Of a stretch of DNA of 64,000 bases, positions 12,101-23,814 are shown piece after piece; position 1 is the stretch's first letter; every line of letters begins with the position of its first letter. The notes beneath the pieces are model-generated. The model was not told the origin of the DNA. It ran no database searches and saw nothing but the letters and a program-made list of their open reading frames with translations. The translations under genes were made by a program, and so were the position numbers. This stretch comes from Neofusicoccum parvum (Eukaryota; Ascomycota; Dothideomycetes; Botryosphaeriales; Botryosphaeriaceae): the NCBI GenBank assembly GCA_020912385.1, contig CP087209.1:2666001-2730000 (forward strand). The letters run 5' to 3'.

Positions 12101-14153
12101 ATGTCCGCGACTAACGCGACCCCAGCCAACGGCCACTCGCCCCAGGATGACCTGCCCTCGCTCGCCGCTCTCTTCCTGATCAAGTTCGACCTCAAAGTCG
12201 GGTGAGTGTGTTGCTGCCGCTCCTGCCTGTCCGACCCGCCCAAAGCTAATTGGACGTCGCAGCTATACCATCACCTGGAAGCGCTCCCTGCCCGACCGTA
12301 CGTCGCCCTTGCCGCCCCAGCCAGATGGCCGCCTACTGATCGCGCCGCAGTCGAGCTCGACGGGGCCGTAGAGTTCAAGTCGCTGCCTTCGGGCTTACAC
12401 AGCGTTAAAGAAGATCTCGTGTATGTACAAAGGCTCGGAAGCTATGGCGGGACAACGCTGACGGCGAATTGCAAGATACTTCGTTCACGAGCAGTATGTG
12501 GGGCTGAGCGCATTCATCAACGACCCAGCCTCCGAAGAAGAGCGCAATGCGCATTTGGTCGCCGTGGGCATTTTGGTGCCGCTGAGCAACGGCCGGCTGG
12601 GGCGGAGCTGGCTGCATGCCCAGAAATTGAGAGAGCTGGCCAAGTACGCTCATCAGGCGCCTGGCGTTCTTCCACCGAGGCGAGCGACGCTGACCGTCTT
12701 AGGCTACTGGTCCACGACACGACGAAGACAGAGCCCCTGGAACAGTACTGGACGGCCAATTCCTTGGAGCGCACCGACAGCACCCCGGAGGCCGAGTCAT
12801 CCGACACATCTCCTGTCGTTGGCCGCCCGCCGCCTTCAGTACTCAGGAAGAACAAGACCTATGGCAGAAGCCGCGGGCTATCTAACGTGACTGCTTTTCA
12901 CCCAACCCACGAAACCCTGGATGTGGCCCATCCCGCTCTATCGATAATCAAGTACATAGATACTTTCGGTCCTTTGGTGTTCCCCCTTCTTAGACTGGCG
13001 CTACTGAGACAGCGTGTCCTATTTGTTACGCCGCCGCCGGTCCGGCTGGCTTGCGAATTTGGTATGTCTTGTTTCGCGTTTACCCTGCCGAGTAGAAGGC
13101 TGACTTGTTCTCACAGTGTATGATCTCTCTATACTTTCGACTATTCCTTCATCCGTTACGGATGTACTCCCTCCAGGCTCCGACCCATTGCAACGACTAC
13201 GAAGTCTATTCACCATTGGAATCCACGATATCCCCAAATTACAGGAGGAAGCAACGAAGCACGAGGCTGCAAAGCTTTCCACTGATTATTTGGAGGAGGG
13301 AAGCTGGTCTCCTGGTTGGGCGGCTTGCACGACGGACGAGGTGTTGGCGGTGAAGACGAATCTTTATGATGTCATTGTCGAGCTTCCGGCGCAAGTCGAA
13401 TCCTCGGAGGAAGAAAAGCGGTGGCCAAGGATCAAGACGTCGGCAGGTAAGGAGCTCAAAGCGACTCAACGAGACTTGAGGCGATTCCGCATCTTGCACG
13501 CAGAACTCCGCAAAACGCAAAGGCACTCGGTCGACATCCCTCAAAATGACGAAGAGGAGGAGGATGAGGAGGATGAAGAGGACAACGACAGCGCGGCATT
13601 GCTCGGCTCATCACCACGATCAGAGAGCAGCCACGGGGGCGACGAGGTCTACGCAGATAACCTGATTGAACCGTCGACTTGGGCAGCACTCGCGTACTCA
13701 GGCTTCATGTGGTGGGCATCTGCGGGTGAAAAGGACGCATCGCTGTCTGAGGAAGCAGATCGCGACCGTGCTTTGCTTGGCGATCTCTCCGACTTCATGA
13801 CCATGTCACACGGGTCCCTTCGCAGCTCAGACGAAGCCATGGCGCAAACGTGGTACCAAGGAGCGGCGGCACCGCACACAGCCATCATTGCATACTTCCA
13901 TCGGCTCACGGCAGAGATCTTTAGCACGCTGGGTGACATTGTTGACGCAGCGGACGACGAGGAGCACGAGGAGCAAGACGAAGTGGCTGAGAACTCAGTG
14001 GTTGTGCATGGCGAGGACGTCAGCAGAATGGGACTTGATGTGTGGAGCGAGTCCGACAAGGAGTTCGTGCAGGAGGTGCTGCAGATGTACTTTGGGAGGC
14101 GATCGGAAGTGCATGGCGGCAGTATCGAGTGTTGCGGGATTAAGATATGTTGA
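12101..14153 (+). CDS. DENN-family LCHN/Anr2-like (DUF4484) protein
   Basis: Six exons: 12101-12201, 12263-12297, 12351-12420, 12476-12643, 12703-13061 and 13117-14153, giving 589 residues. Introns of about 50-60 bp use GTGAGT, GTACGT, GTATGT, GTACGC and GTATGT donors. Diagnostic stretches are ALFLIKFDLKVGYTITWKR at the N-terminus, VHEQYVGLSAFINDP, HPALSIIKYIDTFGPLVFPL, and PSTWAALAYSGFMWWASAG near the end. An acidic run of Glu/Asp sits at about residues 390-405. This is the architecture of the LCHN (DENND11)/yeast Anr2 group, divergent DENN-domain proteins thought to act with Rab/Arf GTPases at membranes. The molecular role in fungi is not established. The exon phases all agree. Confidence 0.87.
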
Positions 14154-14797
14154 AGCGGCTACGGGGATCTTCAGGGCAAAGGCGGGCTTTTGCGGATCTG
14201 CGGGAGATACCAACAGGGCAACGTGGGACTTATCGGACACAGGAGTGGCATCTAGCATTTTCTTGATAGCGCGGTAATGGCACAGTGGGTCGCAAGAAAA
14301 ACAGCAGTCCAAGGAGAGATGCGACAGCCGACAGGGCAGTCGAAGCACCGATCCGGGTGCAGACGTGCTTTGATTGCCTACCAGCCGTGCACATGGACAC
14401 TTGGACGGTCCTCAACGACATCGGCCCGAGTTGAAGCGGTCGAGTTCGTTTGCGACGGGCAAGACGGTGCTCGTTGCCATCACGCTCCGACTAGCGCGCG
14501 CGGCAGGCAGCGCCCGTGGGGTTCAGCCCTATGCACCAGTCCCAAGGCGGCTAGGCTAGCCGTCGCGCAGCTCGAGCATCTGGCAGCCTCGAGCTGCAAC
14601 TTCCCACCGTCAACCAAACACATTCAACCTCCCTCGACCTGCAAAGTCCAGCGCACGTTGCTCTACTGGCTGGCTCACACTTGTAATCACCGTGCTCGCA
14701 CTTTCCGCTTCTTGCGGCGCGGGCACGCGCATCACGTCGGATTCTCGCCCTTGCGCGCCTCCGTCCACTCCGTAGGCTCTGGACGCACGGCCTCGCC
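14154..14797. other. Intergenic, tandem genes
   Basis: The 644 bp carry the terminator of the DENN-family gene and the promoter and 5' UTR of the F-box gene. The last 150 bp are rich in pyrimidines, as in many fungal leaders. Nothing else was recognised. Confidence 0.5.
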
Positions 14798-17652
14798 ATG
14801 GCGTCCGACAGCGGTAAGTCACGTTCCTCCGCCATTTCCCTCCACGCCTAATTCACGCTCTTCTAGTTGCGAACGCCTTTGTCTTCTCCTTTGCTACGGA
14901 GGGCACGTCTTCGGCATCCCATGCATTCTCGGCCGGTACTGCTGACCCGTTGCTGGCCAACAGCTCCTCCTCGCAAGGCCCGCAGGGGGTCGCAGATGCT
15001 GCCCACCACGCGCCGCTCCGTGACTCCTCGCCGTCACCTGACTCAAACATAATGGCCATGCAGTCCGGCCCGTTGCCCTCTGGTCTGCCCACGCCTTCCA
15101 GTCAGCACAATGCCCCCGGGCATACGGCGTCTCCCCACATCCACTATGCCGACACCGACATTCCGGAAGACGATGCTTCGCGCGAGCTACGGCGATTGTT
15201 CCCGCTTCTGCGCCCAGTCAACGCCTCAGTCACTCGCAAGGAGCTACCAGTGCCCAAGAAGGTGTGCGATATGCACCCCATCGCACTGATGGCTTATACT
15301 GTTCCCAACTCCCCAGACGCCAGCAACGTTTGGCCGGACAGGCGCCCGGCTGACAATGCAACTGCAAAGTACGTTGCCTATCCTCTCCCAGAGTCTCCAA
15401 GGCCCGTGAGCCCTCCATCTACGAGCCTGCCGTCTGCAAGCTTTATCGATTGCATGTGGTCCGACGACCGGGAGCGGCCGCACGTCAATGCACCACCTAA
15501 CCTCGCCCCGGCCGACACTTTCAATCCGAACGATGAGTCAGCTCGCGATAGGCTTCCGCAAGAGATGTTCGACGCTATCGCACACTTTCTATCACGGGAT
15601 GACATGAAGGCCCTACGCCTTACTTCTCGGAGAATGAACGCATTGGCGTCTGAACGTCTGTTCAATACGGTTGTCGTACCATTCCGCCAAGGCATCTTCA
15701 ATGAGGAGATTCGTGCCGAAATGAAAAAATACACTGGAAAGGGGAAATCGAAGAGTACAGCTATCAATATCTTCAAGAGCCACGGACACTACATCCAGAG
15801 GTTCGGCCTTAGCTTTGAAGTGACTGAAGGTCGGATCTGCCCTCCTATTCAGTGACTTGGCAATCTTTACTGACTGTTGTTAGCTCTTCTCGCCCACCTC
15901 CCGAAGTTGGTTCAGCACGATCTACTGAAATCGTACTGGGGTTCCTACCTTTGGCCGTGCTCTATCCATCAGCGGCAGAGCACCATGCCAGATTGGGAGT
16001 CGATAGAGGATATCGTGGGGATGAAGGAGGCCTTGGCCGACCTCACCAATCTGAAGGAGCTTGCACTGTCAATTGACAGTGGTCTTGGCTGGTTACCGGG
16101 GCCAGACAAGTCCATCCGTTCGCAAATGATCCATGATTGTGTCGAGTTGTTCCCTAATTCGCACAGCTTGCCGGCCAGGAGCAAGCAAGCGCAGCAGGAG
16201 CTCTGGGACCTTCTCAAGTCACAATACTCGGCTCGCGGCGTTGGCAATGATCTCTTAACCTCCCGTCTGTACAGGATCGAGCGCGAGGATTACACACACC
16301 ATCCCCCTGTCGTCCACACCGGAGTTCCGAACGAGCTACAGTACATTGACCGCCGAACTCTTATGGAAGCTACTGCGCCAGAAGGTGAATCGACCGAATT
16401 TTGTCCGCACAACGGATTCCTTTATTCCGCGAAGGAATCCAACAGCTCCCGATCATGCTTCTCGCACCCTGTTCAGCCGAACAACCTGACCCCAGAACAG
16501 CTTGAACTTCTTCTGAAGAATCAATGGGCTCAGCAGTCACTCATGATCGCGTACGTGATTGGGATCATCGATTCAGAGACCTGCAGGAGCATCACAACTC
16601 TGAACCTGGCGTGTCTGCCCGGCCGGCTGGTTGTCACTCTCGACCGTGAAGATTTGTGGGATGCTCTACCATGCCTGAAGTCGTTCAACATCAAGATCAT
16701 GGGGGAATTTCGAGAACTGTACCAGGACGTGTTTGAAGAGGCACATTGCCATCCTATCGCTCCTTCGAACGCAGTACCGAGCTTCCGGGCCTTCTTGAGG
16801 AACCAGATTGCACAACGTTCCAACATCGTAAGTCTGAATATTGGCTGGGCCAGCGGCGGTGAAAACGCGATCGGCATACTGGGAAGAAACAAGAACCTTC
16901 TCCCTGTTCCGTTCCTCGATCCACATCTACCTTCATCAGTCTACATGATGGATGAAGTCATTGGCTTCCCATATGTTAAGCATCTAACTATCAGCAACAG
17001 CTGGATGACACCGAGAGCTCTAGAACGACTTGTCATCATGCACAAAGGCTCAGCCCTCGCTAAACTCACCCTGGACTCAGTTTCGTTGCTCGTGATTCCC
17101 GCTACTGCCGGAGGCGCAATGCCTCCACGGACGGAGAGGTTCTACAAAATCAACCCCGTGACCAAAGAACAACAGACGATCAACCTCCCTCACCGTGACG
17201 GATCCTGGCCGCGAGTTCTCGATACTATCTCACCAAATGCCCACTTTGGGCAATACGGTGCTGATACCAATAACCTCAAGGACGACACATCGCTCAAAGA
17301 GATTGAGCTAATCTCATGCGGACATAACATGCTTGAAAGCAATGGTTGGGGACTTGAGTCATTGGACCGCGAGTTCTTCGCTGGGTTCAACACAGCCTTT
17401 TCCAACGAAGTGTACACAGTTCTCAATGCACGTCGCGCGGTACTTGATATTGCCATGTGGAAGGTCCGCGACAACTATCTTGGATCGATTATCCCACATA
17501 TTCCTCGAATTGAAGCTGTTACCCTCGCAACCATGTGGGGTGCCTCTTTTGGATGGTCCGATCCCGATGCCAAGCATGCTGCCCTCCTGGATGGACAAAA
17601 GGAAGGTGGCTCCGGACGCTTCTCGGCTGTCATTCGTGCGACGAACGCTTAG
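14798..17652 (+). CDS. F-box protein
   Basis: Three exons: 14798-14813 (only 16 nt), 14867-15829 and 15884-17652, giving 915 residues. The tiny first exon MASDS is supported by a strong GTAAGT donor and the join S|VANAFVF. Residues about 1-225 are low-complexity Ser/Pro/Ala. The F-box starts near residue 233 (RLPQEMFDAIAHFLSRDDMK) and runs to about 275. The long C-terminal part has scattered LSIDSG and HLTISN type strands and may form a divergent leucine-rich substrate-binding region. Inferred role: substrate receptor of an SCF (Skp1-Cullin-F-box) ubiquitin ligase; the substrate is unknown. The second donor is weak (GTCGGA), but the frame requires it. Confidence 0.82.
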
Positions 17653-18946
17653 ACTCTCGTCCAAGAGTTCGCGGGCCCTTACGAAAACTTGAACTCCTTC
17701 CGACGTCTCAGAGCAGATATCCTGTCTCTCCACACCTTTTCGCCTTCATTAGCCGTCTGAGAATGGTTATTGAGACCTGTAAAATAATTCCCACTGTTCT
17801 TCTCTCTCACAACACAAAGGACTACTCAGCTCTGTGCGGTACATTGGCGGCTTCACGTCTGTGTTGGCTTCTTCATTGAAGCTGTTCACTTTCGCTTTTG
17901 TTTTTAAGACATGCGAGGACCTCGTCGACTGAACTCGTGGAACTATTGGATACTCTCCATGGCACACGGGCTATTCTAACTTCTACGAGACTCGTCTACT
18001 AAAGTTGAATAGTTTCCGAGATCCTCCAGCATCCCCAGTAGTCCTCCAGTTCTTACAGCATCGTCTATTTGAAGTTTTTACGCTTGCTTCTGCTTTTCAC
18101 TATGAGACTAGACTCCTGCAGTTGTCACACAGCCTTTCCTTTATAAATACGTGTGGCCTGCTCACGATTTTCATTGCAGAGGAAATTCTCTCCGGTACAC
18201 CAGTCTTCTTTTTCTGAGCATTGTCCTTTCAAAATTTTCGCACGGTTTCACTGTACCTCACATTCTCTTCACTTCCAACAATCACAAACGTAGTATCACG
18301 GTCCTTAACATCCGGTGGGTAGGAATTAACGGCGTATTCACGGACAATACCCAATGGCAATGGTGTTCATCTGGCTTTTTCTTCCCTCTTCATAGCATAG
18401 CGTCGGCGAATCGGTCGGAGGCAGGTAATGGGTTTACCCAGCCAATGCAATATTATACATTGGAGGGGCGGAATAAAAGTGGACAGTTTTCATGCATCAG
18501 CGGTGGCAGCTTTACAAATAGAAAATCTTAACTAAAAGATCACATGGCATAACACGTGAAGACATCTGACACTGACGTGTGAAGGTTGGCAGCTATGGTG
18601 GTATGGTTTTAAAATTCTAAGCTCTTCTCATTACTATTTGCTATCCACCTATCCACCAGTGTTCCGTTATGAGGGGTATGTTTTTTAAAAGATAAACGAA
18701 AAAAAAATTCAATCCACAGAAAAGACTTCATGGGATCGTCGGAGGTTTCCAAAGCCAAATTTGGAGGAGAGGTCCAGCTCATGAATGGAAGTAGTAGTTA
18801 AAGAGAAAAAAAAAACCCGCGAAAGTGTTGGGTAAAAGGGGATTTCCCGTCTTCTTCCCAACGCCATGGAGAACCCAACCCAGATGAAAAGAGGTCGTGA
18901 CAGTCTCTTCTTCTCTCGAAGCTCCCCCCCATCTCTGGCGTTGCGC
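17653..18946. other. Convergent AT-richer intergenic region
   Basis: About 1.3 kb with clearly more A/T than its surroundings, especially 18000-18850, holding the two 3' UTRs. No coding signal was found. The base change begins right after the F-box gene. Confidence 0.5.
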
Positions 18947-19966
18947 TTACAGCAACGCCAGGACGGCAGCGCCGAGCGCGACCACGCCGGCCGCGCCGCT
19001 GGTGACGCTGTCGCCCAGCCGCACGCCGGCGTTGGTCGTCTGCTGCGCAGGCGCGCTGCTGTCGGTGCCGGACCCGCTGGCGCTGCCGCTGTCGGAGCCG
19101 GTGCCGCTGCTGGACCCGCTGCCCGAGCCGGAGCTGCCGCTGGCGCTGCCCGTGCTGTTGGACATGGCGGACGGGATCTGGCCCGGCGACAGGTTCTCGG
19201 CCGCGACGCCGGCGAGCTGCTTGAAGCCGGCGAGAGTCTTTTGGCCGGTAGAGGCGCTGTTGACTTGGCGTTAGACACGAGTTGGATGCCGTGAGGAGGA
19301 ATGCTTACGCGTTGATGGCGCCGACCATGCCGGCCTGGCAGTGCTTGCCCTGCGAGCAGTAGAACCACATGGGCTTGGTGTTGGTGACTTGGATGGTGTA
19401 GGTCAACTTGCTGCCGTTGGTTGCGGCGGCGGCGGGCATGAAGCCAGAGAAGAAGGCGTTGGTTACGTTAGGCATGGAGATGGACATGGGCACGCAGGGA
19501 GCGTCGAAGGTGGACTGGACGACGGAATGGTTCTGTTGGAGGTTGTCAGCGGCTGCTTTTTGCTCCTGTCGTTCTTTGGTGGACTACTGACCATAGGGTT
19601 GAACTGGAACTGCACGAAGCTGCCCATCTCGGCCTTGATGTCATCGGGCGAGAAGGTGAGCGAGCCGTTGGAGCCGCCCACCTGCACGACCTGCACCTTG
19701 GCGCCCGCACTGGGTGCCTCGACGCCTCCCATAGCTCCTGCACCGGGCGTAGCGGCAGCGGCGGCGGCGTCGGCGGCAGCCTTCAGGTGGCCATCACGCT
19801 TGTCGACAGTGTTGGACCGGCGGCCGAAGGCGTTGTACGGAGATGAGCCGTAGGGCATGGCGGCACGCGGCACCGCCAGGTTCATGTTCTGGCGCGGCTG
19901 GAAAGCTGCCAGCGCACCATCGGCGGCGGCGAGGAGGGTAGCGGTGAAGAGCGTTGAGAAATGCAT
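18947..19966 (-). CDS. Extracellular cupredoxin, Ser-rich, probably GPI-anchored
   Basis: Three exons: 19592-19966, 19309-19532 and 18947-19256, giving 302 residues. A signal peptide (MHFSTLFTATLLAAADGALA) leads the protein. The cupredoxin domain spans about residues 90-205. All four type 1 copper ligands can be seen: H127 in NHSVV, C184, H189 and M194 in YCSQGKHCQAGM. A Ser/Gly-rich linker follows, then a C-terminal hydrophobic tail (GAAGVVALGAAVLALL) after small residues, as for GPI attachment. Family knowledge: such fungal serine-rich proteins are wall or plasma-membrane proteins; the redox partner is unknown. The donor of intron 1 is GTCAGT. Confidence 0.9.
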
Positions 19967-21224
19967 CTTTGCTGGTGTGTTGGGGTATCCGAAGTCCGGC
20001 TGGCGGTGGAAGATGTGGGAGTTATTACAATAGAGAAGCGGCTTGCGCTACTGATCGGCTGGACTGGCCGCCGAGGTGTATTATAAAGAGAGTGTGGTCG
20101 TTAATGCGCAAATGAAAGTAAACGGAAGAGCTGGTGGATGGAGATGAGAGAGAGAGCAGCGTGAAAGAAAAAGGCACGGCCTGGATGCGATTTGAAGAAA
20201 AGGAAAACGCTTGGAGCGAAACTGAACGGCTTTCGGGAAGGGCATCTCCCATTATTTCAATCGCATGAATGTGCAAGTGGAAGTGAACCTGAGCCACGGC
20301 GTCTCAGAAGACCCCGTTGCGCAGGCGGGCGCAGCGTGCTGCGACGTCTTGCGGCGCAGTGGTGCTTCAGCCGCAGCAAATGCCATTGGGGGTGTTGATG
20401 CATGCAGGGCGATCGGCAACGGCTAGGCCGATCAAACCTTTAGAGTTATCTGAAAGCCAAGCTACCTTAAGACCCCGTCTTGTCCCGCGAGCTTCTCTTT
20501 GCAGCGTGCCGGGTTTGCCGTGTCCGCGGCGAGGCTTCGCTGCATGCGCTGGCCGGCGCAACATTCGAGTCCTCGCGCAGCGGCAGGCCCGAGACCTAGG
20601 CAGAAGGAACACCACGCACCACGCCGGCGCCGTCTTTTTTCCTGTGTGCTCACCTGGAAAGAGCGGTTGAGGTGGGCGGTACCGTCCACGGGCGACTGGC
20701 AGGGCGTGGGGTGTGGTTGGGCGGCGGCTTGACAAGCGAGGTCTCAGTTGCGTCGCGGATCCCAGACATGCGGCAGCCCCAGACGCCCACATCCACACTT
20801 CCGCCCGGGACGAGCAACAGCCGGTCAGGGCCCGCGCCCCTCGTCATTAACCAATGAGCTTGGCTCCCGCTGCGAATTCCTCATCTTGATTGGAAAAAGG
20901 CCCTGGCCACCACCTAAGCTTTTCTGTAGCCTCGCAGCCGCCGTCATGACACCGCCTCGCCCTCCATCTTGGCTGTGGCTAGCTCACGCTGCCCAAAAAA
21001 AGCATCGCGCAGATGAAAGTGACAGGCGCCAGCAGCGCCAGTCTATGTCCCGAGCCCGTCTTGTGCCTCGCGCAAAAAAGCATCTTCCCTGGTTCCATGG
21101 CTGCCTTCCAGAATCCGATCCAATGCATGCATGGAGCCCGTATTATCCGCGTCCTTGAGTGATTCCGGTGCCCATCGGCCCGCCCCTCTTCCACGGCAGC
21201 AGCATTGCGTGGCGCCATGGCGGA
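19967..21224. other. Intergenic, no gene recognised
   Basis: About 1.26 kb between the cupredoxin start and the CENP-X stop. Open frames in all frames are short and overlapping. The first 300 bp are the likely promoter of the cupredoxin gene. Confidence 0.5.
20079..20087 (-). promoter_or_regulatory. TATA-like element of cupredoxin gene
   Basis: The minus strand reads TTTATAATAC about 115 bp before the ATG at 19966. The spacing suits a fungal core promoter; this is based on the motif alone. Confidence 0.4.
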
Positions 21225-21965
21225 TCAAAAGTCAAGCAGCAGCTGCGGCGCAAGCTTCTCGAGGTCCTCAACCTGGGGGAGACAAAGAGGGCGCAGTCGG
21301 GTCAGCAAAAGGTCTATCCCAGCAACAACCCACAATCGTCCGCGCCCGCGTTCGCTCCGGTCACTCACCTGCAAAAAGCCGTCGCCTGCTCCGCCTTCCT
21401 TCCGGTCCGCTTCTTCCCGTTCGTATATGGCCCGCGCTAGCGCCTCGCGCACGAACGTCTCGACGTACTTGCTGGCTACAGCCATGGCTTCCTTTCCGAT
21501 GCGCATGTCTTCGTCCTCGAAGCCCTCGTGCAGGAGCCTGTTCAAGAGCTTCGTCGGTATGGGAGGTTGATCGTCCGACTCAATTGGGTCGGGCAGCGCG
21601 CCCGCGTCGGTGGTGGAGACATCGTGGCCGGTCGCCGCGTTGGCCGATCGCCGTCGGTGGGCTGTTTCGGCGACGTCGTCGTCGAGAGTATCGTCGTCGA
21701 TATCATCAAGGTCGGAGTCCGACGAGATCAGGGTAGTGGCAGGCTTGAACGCTGCGGCGCGCGACGAAGCTGGAGCTGAAGCTTTGCTCGTCGACGCGGC
21801 GGCCGGGCGGGGAGCCGTGGCTTTCGAAGCGCCAGGCTCGCTGGTGTTCGATTTATCGCTGATCCTGCGCGGCGGCTTGAACGCCGTGTTCTTGCTTGTC
21901 GTTCGCACTGGCGGCATCGTGTGTTGGTTGGTTGTGGAGGGGAGAGGCGACGGCGACGCTTGCAT
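21225..21965 (-). CDS. MHF2: CENP-X / MHF2 histone-fold protein
   Basis: Two exons, 21369-21965 and 21225-21272, give 214 residues. The short last exon begins VEDLEKLAPQ and finishes LLLDF, almost the invariant end of CENP-X proteins, and splices from a perfect GTGAGT donor. The histone-fold core runs from about residue 122 (IPTKLLNRLLHEGFEDEDMR through YVETFVREALARA). The preceding 120 residues are low-complexity and acidic (SDSDLDDIDDDTLDDD), longer than the roughly 80-residue vertebrate protein. Known role: pairs with CENP-S/MHF1; the tetramer binds DNA at kinetochores and with FANCM-type helicases at stalled forks. A second ATG at 21917 would give 198 residues. Confidence 0.9.
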   Translation of the reverse strand: MQASPSPLPSTTNQHTMPPVRTTSKNTAFKPPRRISDKSNTSEPGASKATAPRPAAASTSKASAPASSRAAAFKPATTLISSDSDLDDIDDDTLDDDVAETAHRRRSANAATGHDVSTTDAGALPDPIESDDQPPIPTKLLNRLLHEGFEDEDMRIGKEAMAVASKYVETFVREALARAIYEREEADRKEGGAGDGFLQVSDRSERGRGRLWVVAGIDLLLTRLRPLCLPQVEDLEKLAPQLLLDF

Positions 21966-22636
21966 GCTGCGCGTCTGCTGTGTGGGGATGATGATGCGTC
22001 GCGTCGAGCGCGCCACGAACTCACGTGCACGCTATCCACCCCCGGCTGCCGGACGCTTACGGAAAGTTCCTAATGCCCGCTGTGCCGCTCTAGTGAGAGG
22101 CAATTATTGTGGAGCAACGGCGTCGAGTGGGTTCGTTTAGACGACTTCAAATATAGCTAAATTTCACTTGGCAATCGTATCAGTACACCACGCTTCCAGT
22201 CCCATGGTGCTGGCTGGAGCTGAGTGAAGTGCACAGCCTGATAGTGTCACGCGATCGCAGCATCAACTCGAACAGGATAGTGATTTGAAGGTCTATGAGA
22301 CAGGATTAGGAACCCGTTGCCGAAGATGGCATGCGCGATGTTTAGTTTGTAGGAAAAATGAAAGGAAAGGGTATATGCTGCGCTGCCATGCTCACTGAAG
22401 CAATGCTAACCAGAGACATCCGAGGATCCCCTCACAAAAGAAAACCTGGAACCAGAAACGCCACGAATGCTATGCAGCCGCCTGTGCCACCGTGGCCGCC
22501 GTCTTGTAAGACACCTCCCTCTTAAAGTCTTTTCCAGACCCAGGGAACGCCCAGAAACCTGTATGTGCTTTATCCAACACCTTCCGAAATAGACCAAAGG
22601 GGAGAGACCCGCGTGTGCTAAGCTCAAACATGCAAA
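21966..22636. other. Intergenic, tandem minus-strand genes
   Basis: The 671 bp contain the CENP-X promoter and the 3' UTR of the MIF-domain gene. Nothing else was recognised. Confidence 0.5.
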
Positions 22637-23814
22637 TCATCTTCTGAAAATGGCAATGAAGCTCTTCCTCTTTCCCATCCGTGGCAGTGCCTTCTCCTCG
22701 GGAACTGGCGGGGCAAGAAGGTTTGGCGTCGACTTCATGAGCGAAGGCTTAGACTTCTTGGTGGAGACGCCGTTGAGCTTGCTGTCGACTGGGGAAACTT
22801 CTTCGTACTCCGGGATAGCGGTGACCGAGTCGAAAGGTCCAGGGCTAGGGATGGGCGGAGTGATCACGCGGCCAGATCTAGTAGAACCCTTGCGCGACAG
22901 CGTCAAGCTCTTCTTCGGCTTCAGGCTGGACCTCCTGGAGGCTTTCGTCATAGCGCGTTTCAAACCACCGTTCTCATCCGCCTGTCTCCTTTCCTCGCGC
23001 TCGATTTCGCCCAGGACCGTGCGGCCCTCAGTGGCGAGGTTGGCCTCTTCAATGGCCTGGAACTTGACGATTCCGCGATCGGCTGCGACACCAAGGATGT
23101 CCCGGAGAAACGTCTGGATCATGGCGGCGTTGCGTTTGTTCGTCACGGGCTGGAGTTGGGAAGGGAGGGCAGTGATGGTGAGCATGTACGCCGGCTCGAA
23201 TGAGCCACCCAGCAAAAGGCAGGCGGAGTGATCCAGGCTGACCATAATGGAATGCTCAGGACGCTGGAAGCGCTGGGACATCTGGTAGGAGAGGTCTGTA
23301 ACAAGAGTGTACTCGTCCTTGATCTGTTTGCTGTGTCAGAATACCCGAGACTAGTGAGCAGGCGTGAAACGTGAAGACGTACGATTACATTGGTCTTGAG
23401 CTCGGCAACAATGGGCGTGTCCTTGGTAATACGCTCCCGGGCAGGGCCAGTGGTGTCCCGCTCGTTGAATTGGCCCTCGTAGTACTGGGTCTTCCTCTGG
23501 GATTTGTGGCCGCGGTTTGGGCCGCCAATGGGGTCTTTCTTCTCTCCAGGCGCGCCCCATTCGACGGCGCGGGTGATGTTCTTGCGGTCAACGAGGCACT
23601 CGCCTTCAGTGAAGCCGTGCGGCGACATGGAAGGGACTTCCTCGAAGGAGAAGCTGGACTGAGCTGGGGAGAACTGATCGCGGTCTGCAGGCGGCGCGAC
23701 CAACGTTGCGCCCACGGGCTTTGGGAATTGGTCGGCAGCCGACGACATGGTGGACGACGATGTTCTTGCGTTGGACATATCGGACGGAGTGCGGGTGTGG
23801 ACTGAGTGAGGCAT
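22637..23814 (-). CDS. MIF-like (tautomerase-fold) protein with long flanks
   Basis: Two exons, 23383-23814 and 22637-23323, give 372 residues. The join reads NVI|IKDEY from donor GTACGT. The MIF fold covers about residues 134-255: PIVAELKTNV (strand 1), SIMVSLDHSACLLLGGSFEP (like the MIF VxVxxdxxMxFGGSxeP motif), NKRNAAMIQTFLRDILGV, and a final RTVLGEIE. The proline that is N-terminal and catalytic in MIF is internal here (P134), so tautomerase activity would need processing or is lost. The N-terminal 130 residues are polar. The C-terminal 115 are basic and Ser/Pro-rich (RRSSLKPKKSLTL) and look disordered. The biological role is unknown; cytosolic or nuclear, as no signal peptide is seen. 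Confidence 0.85.
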
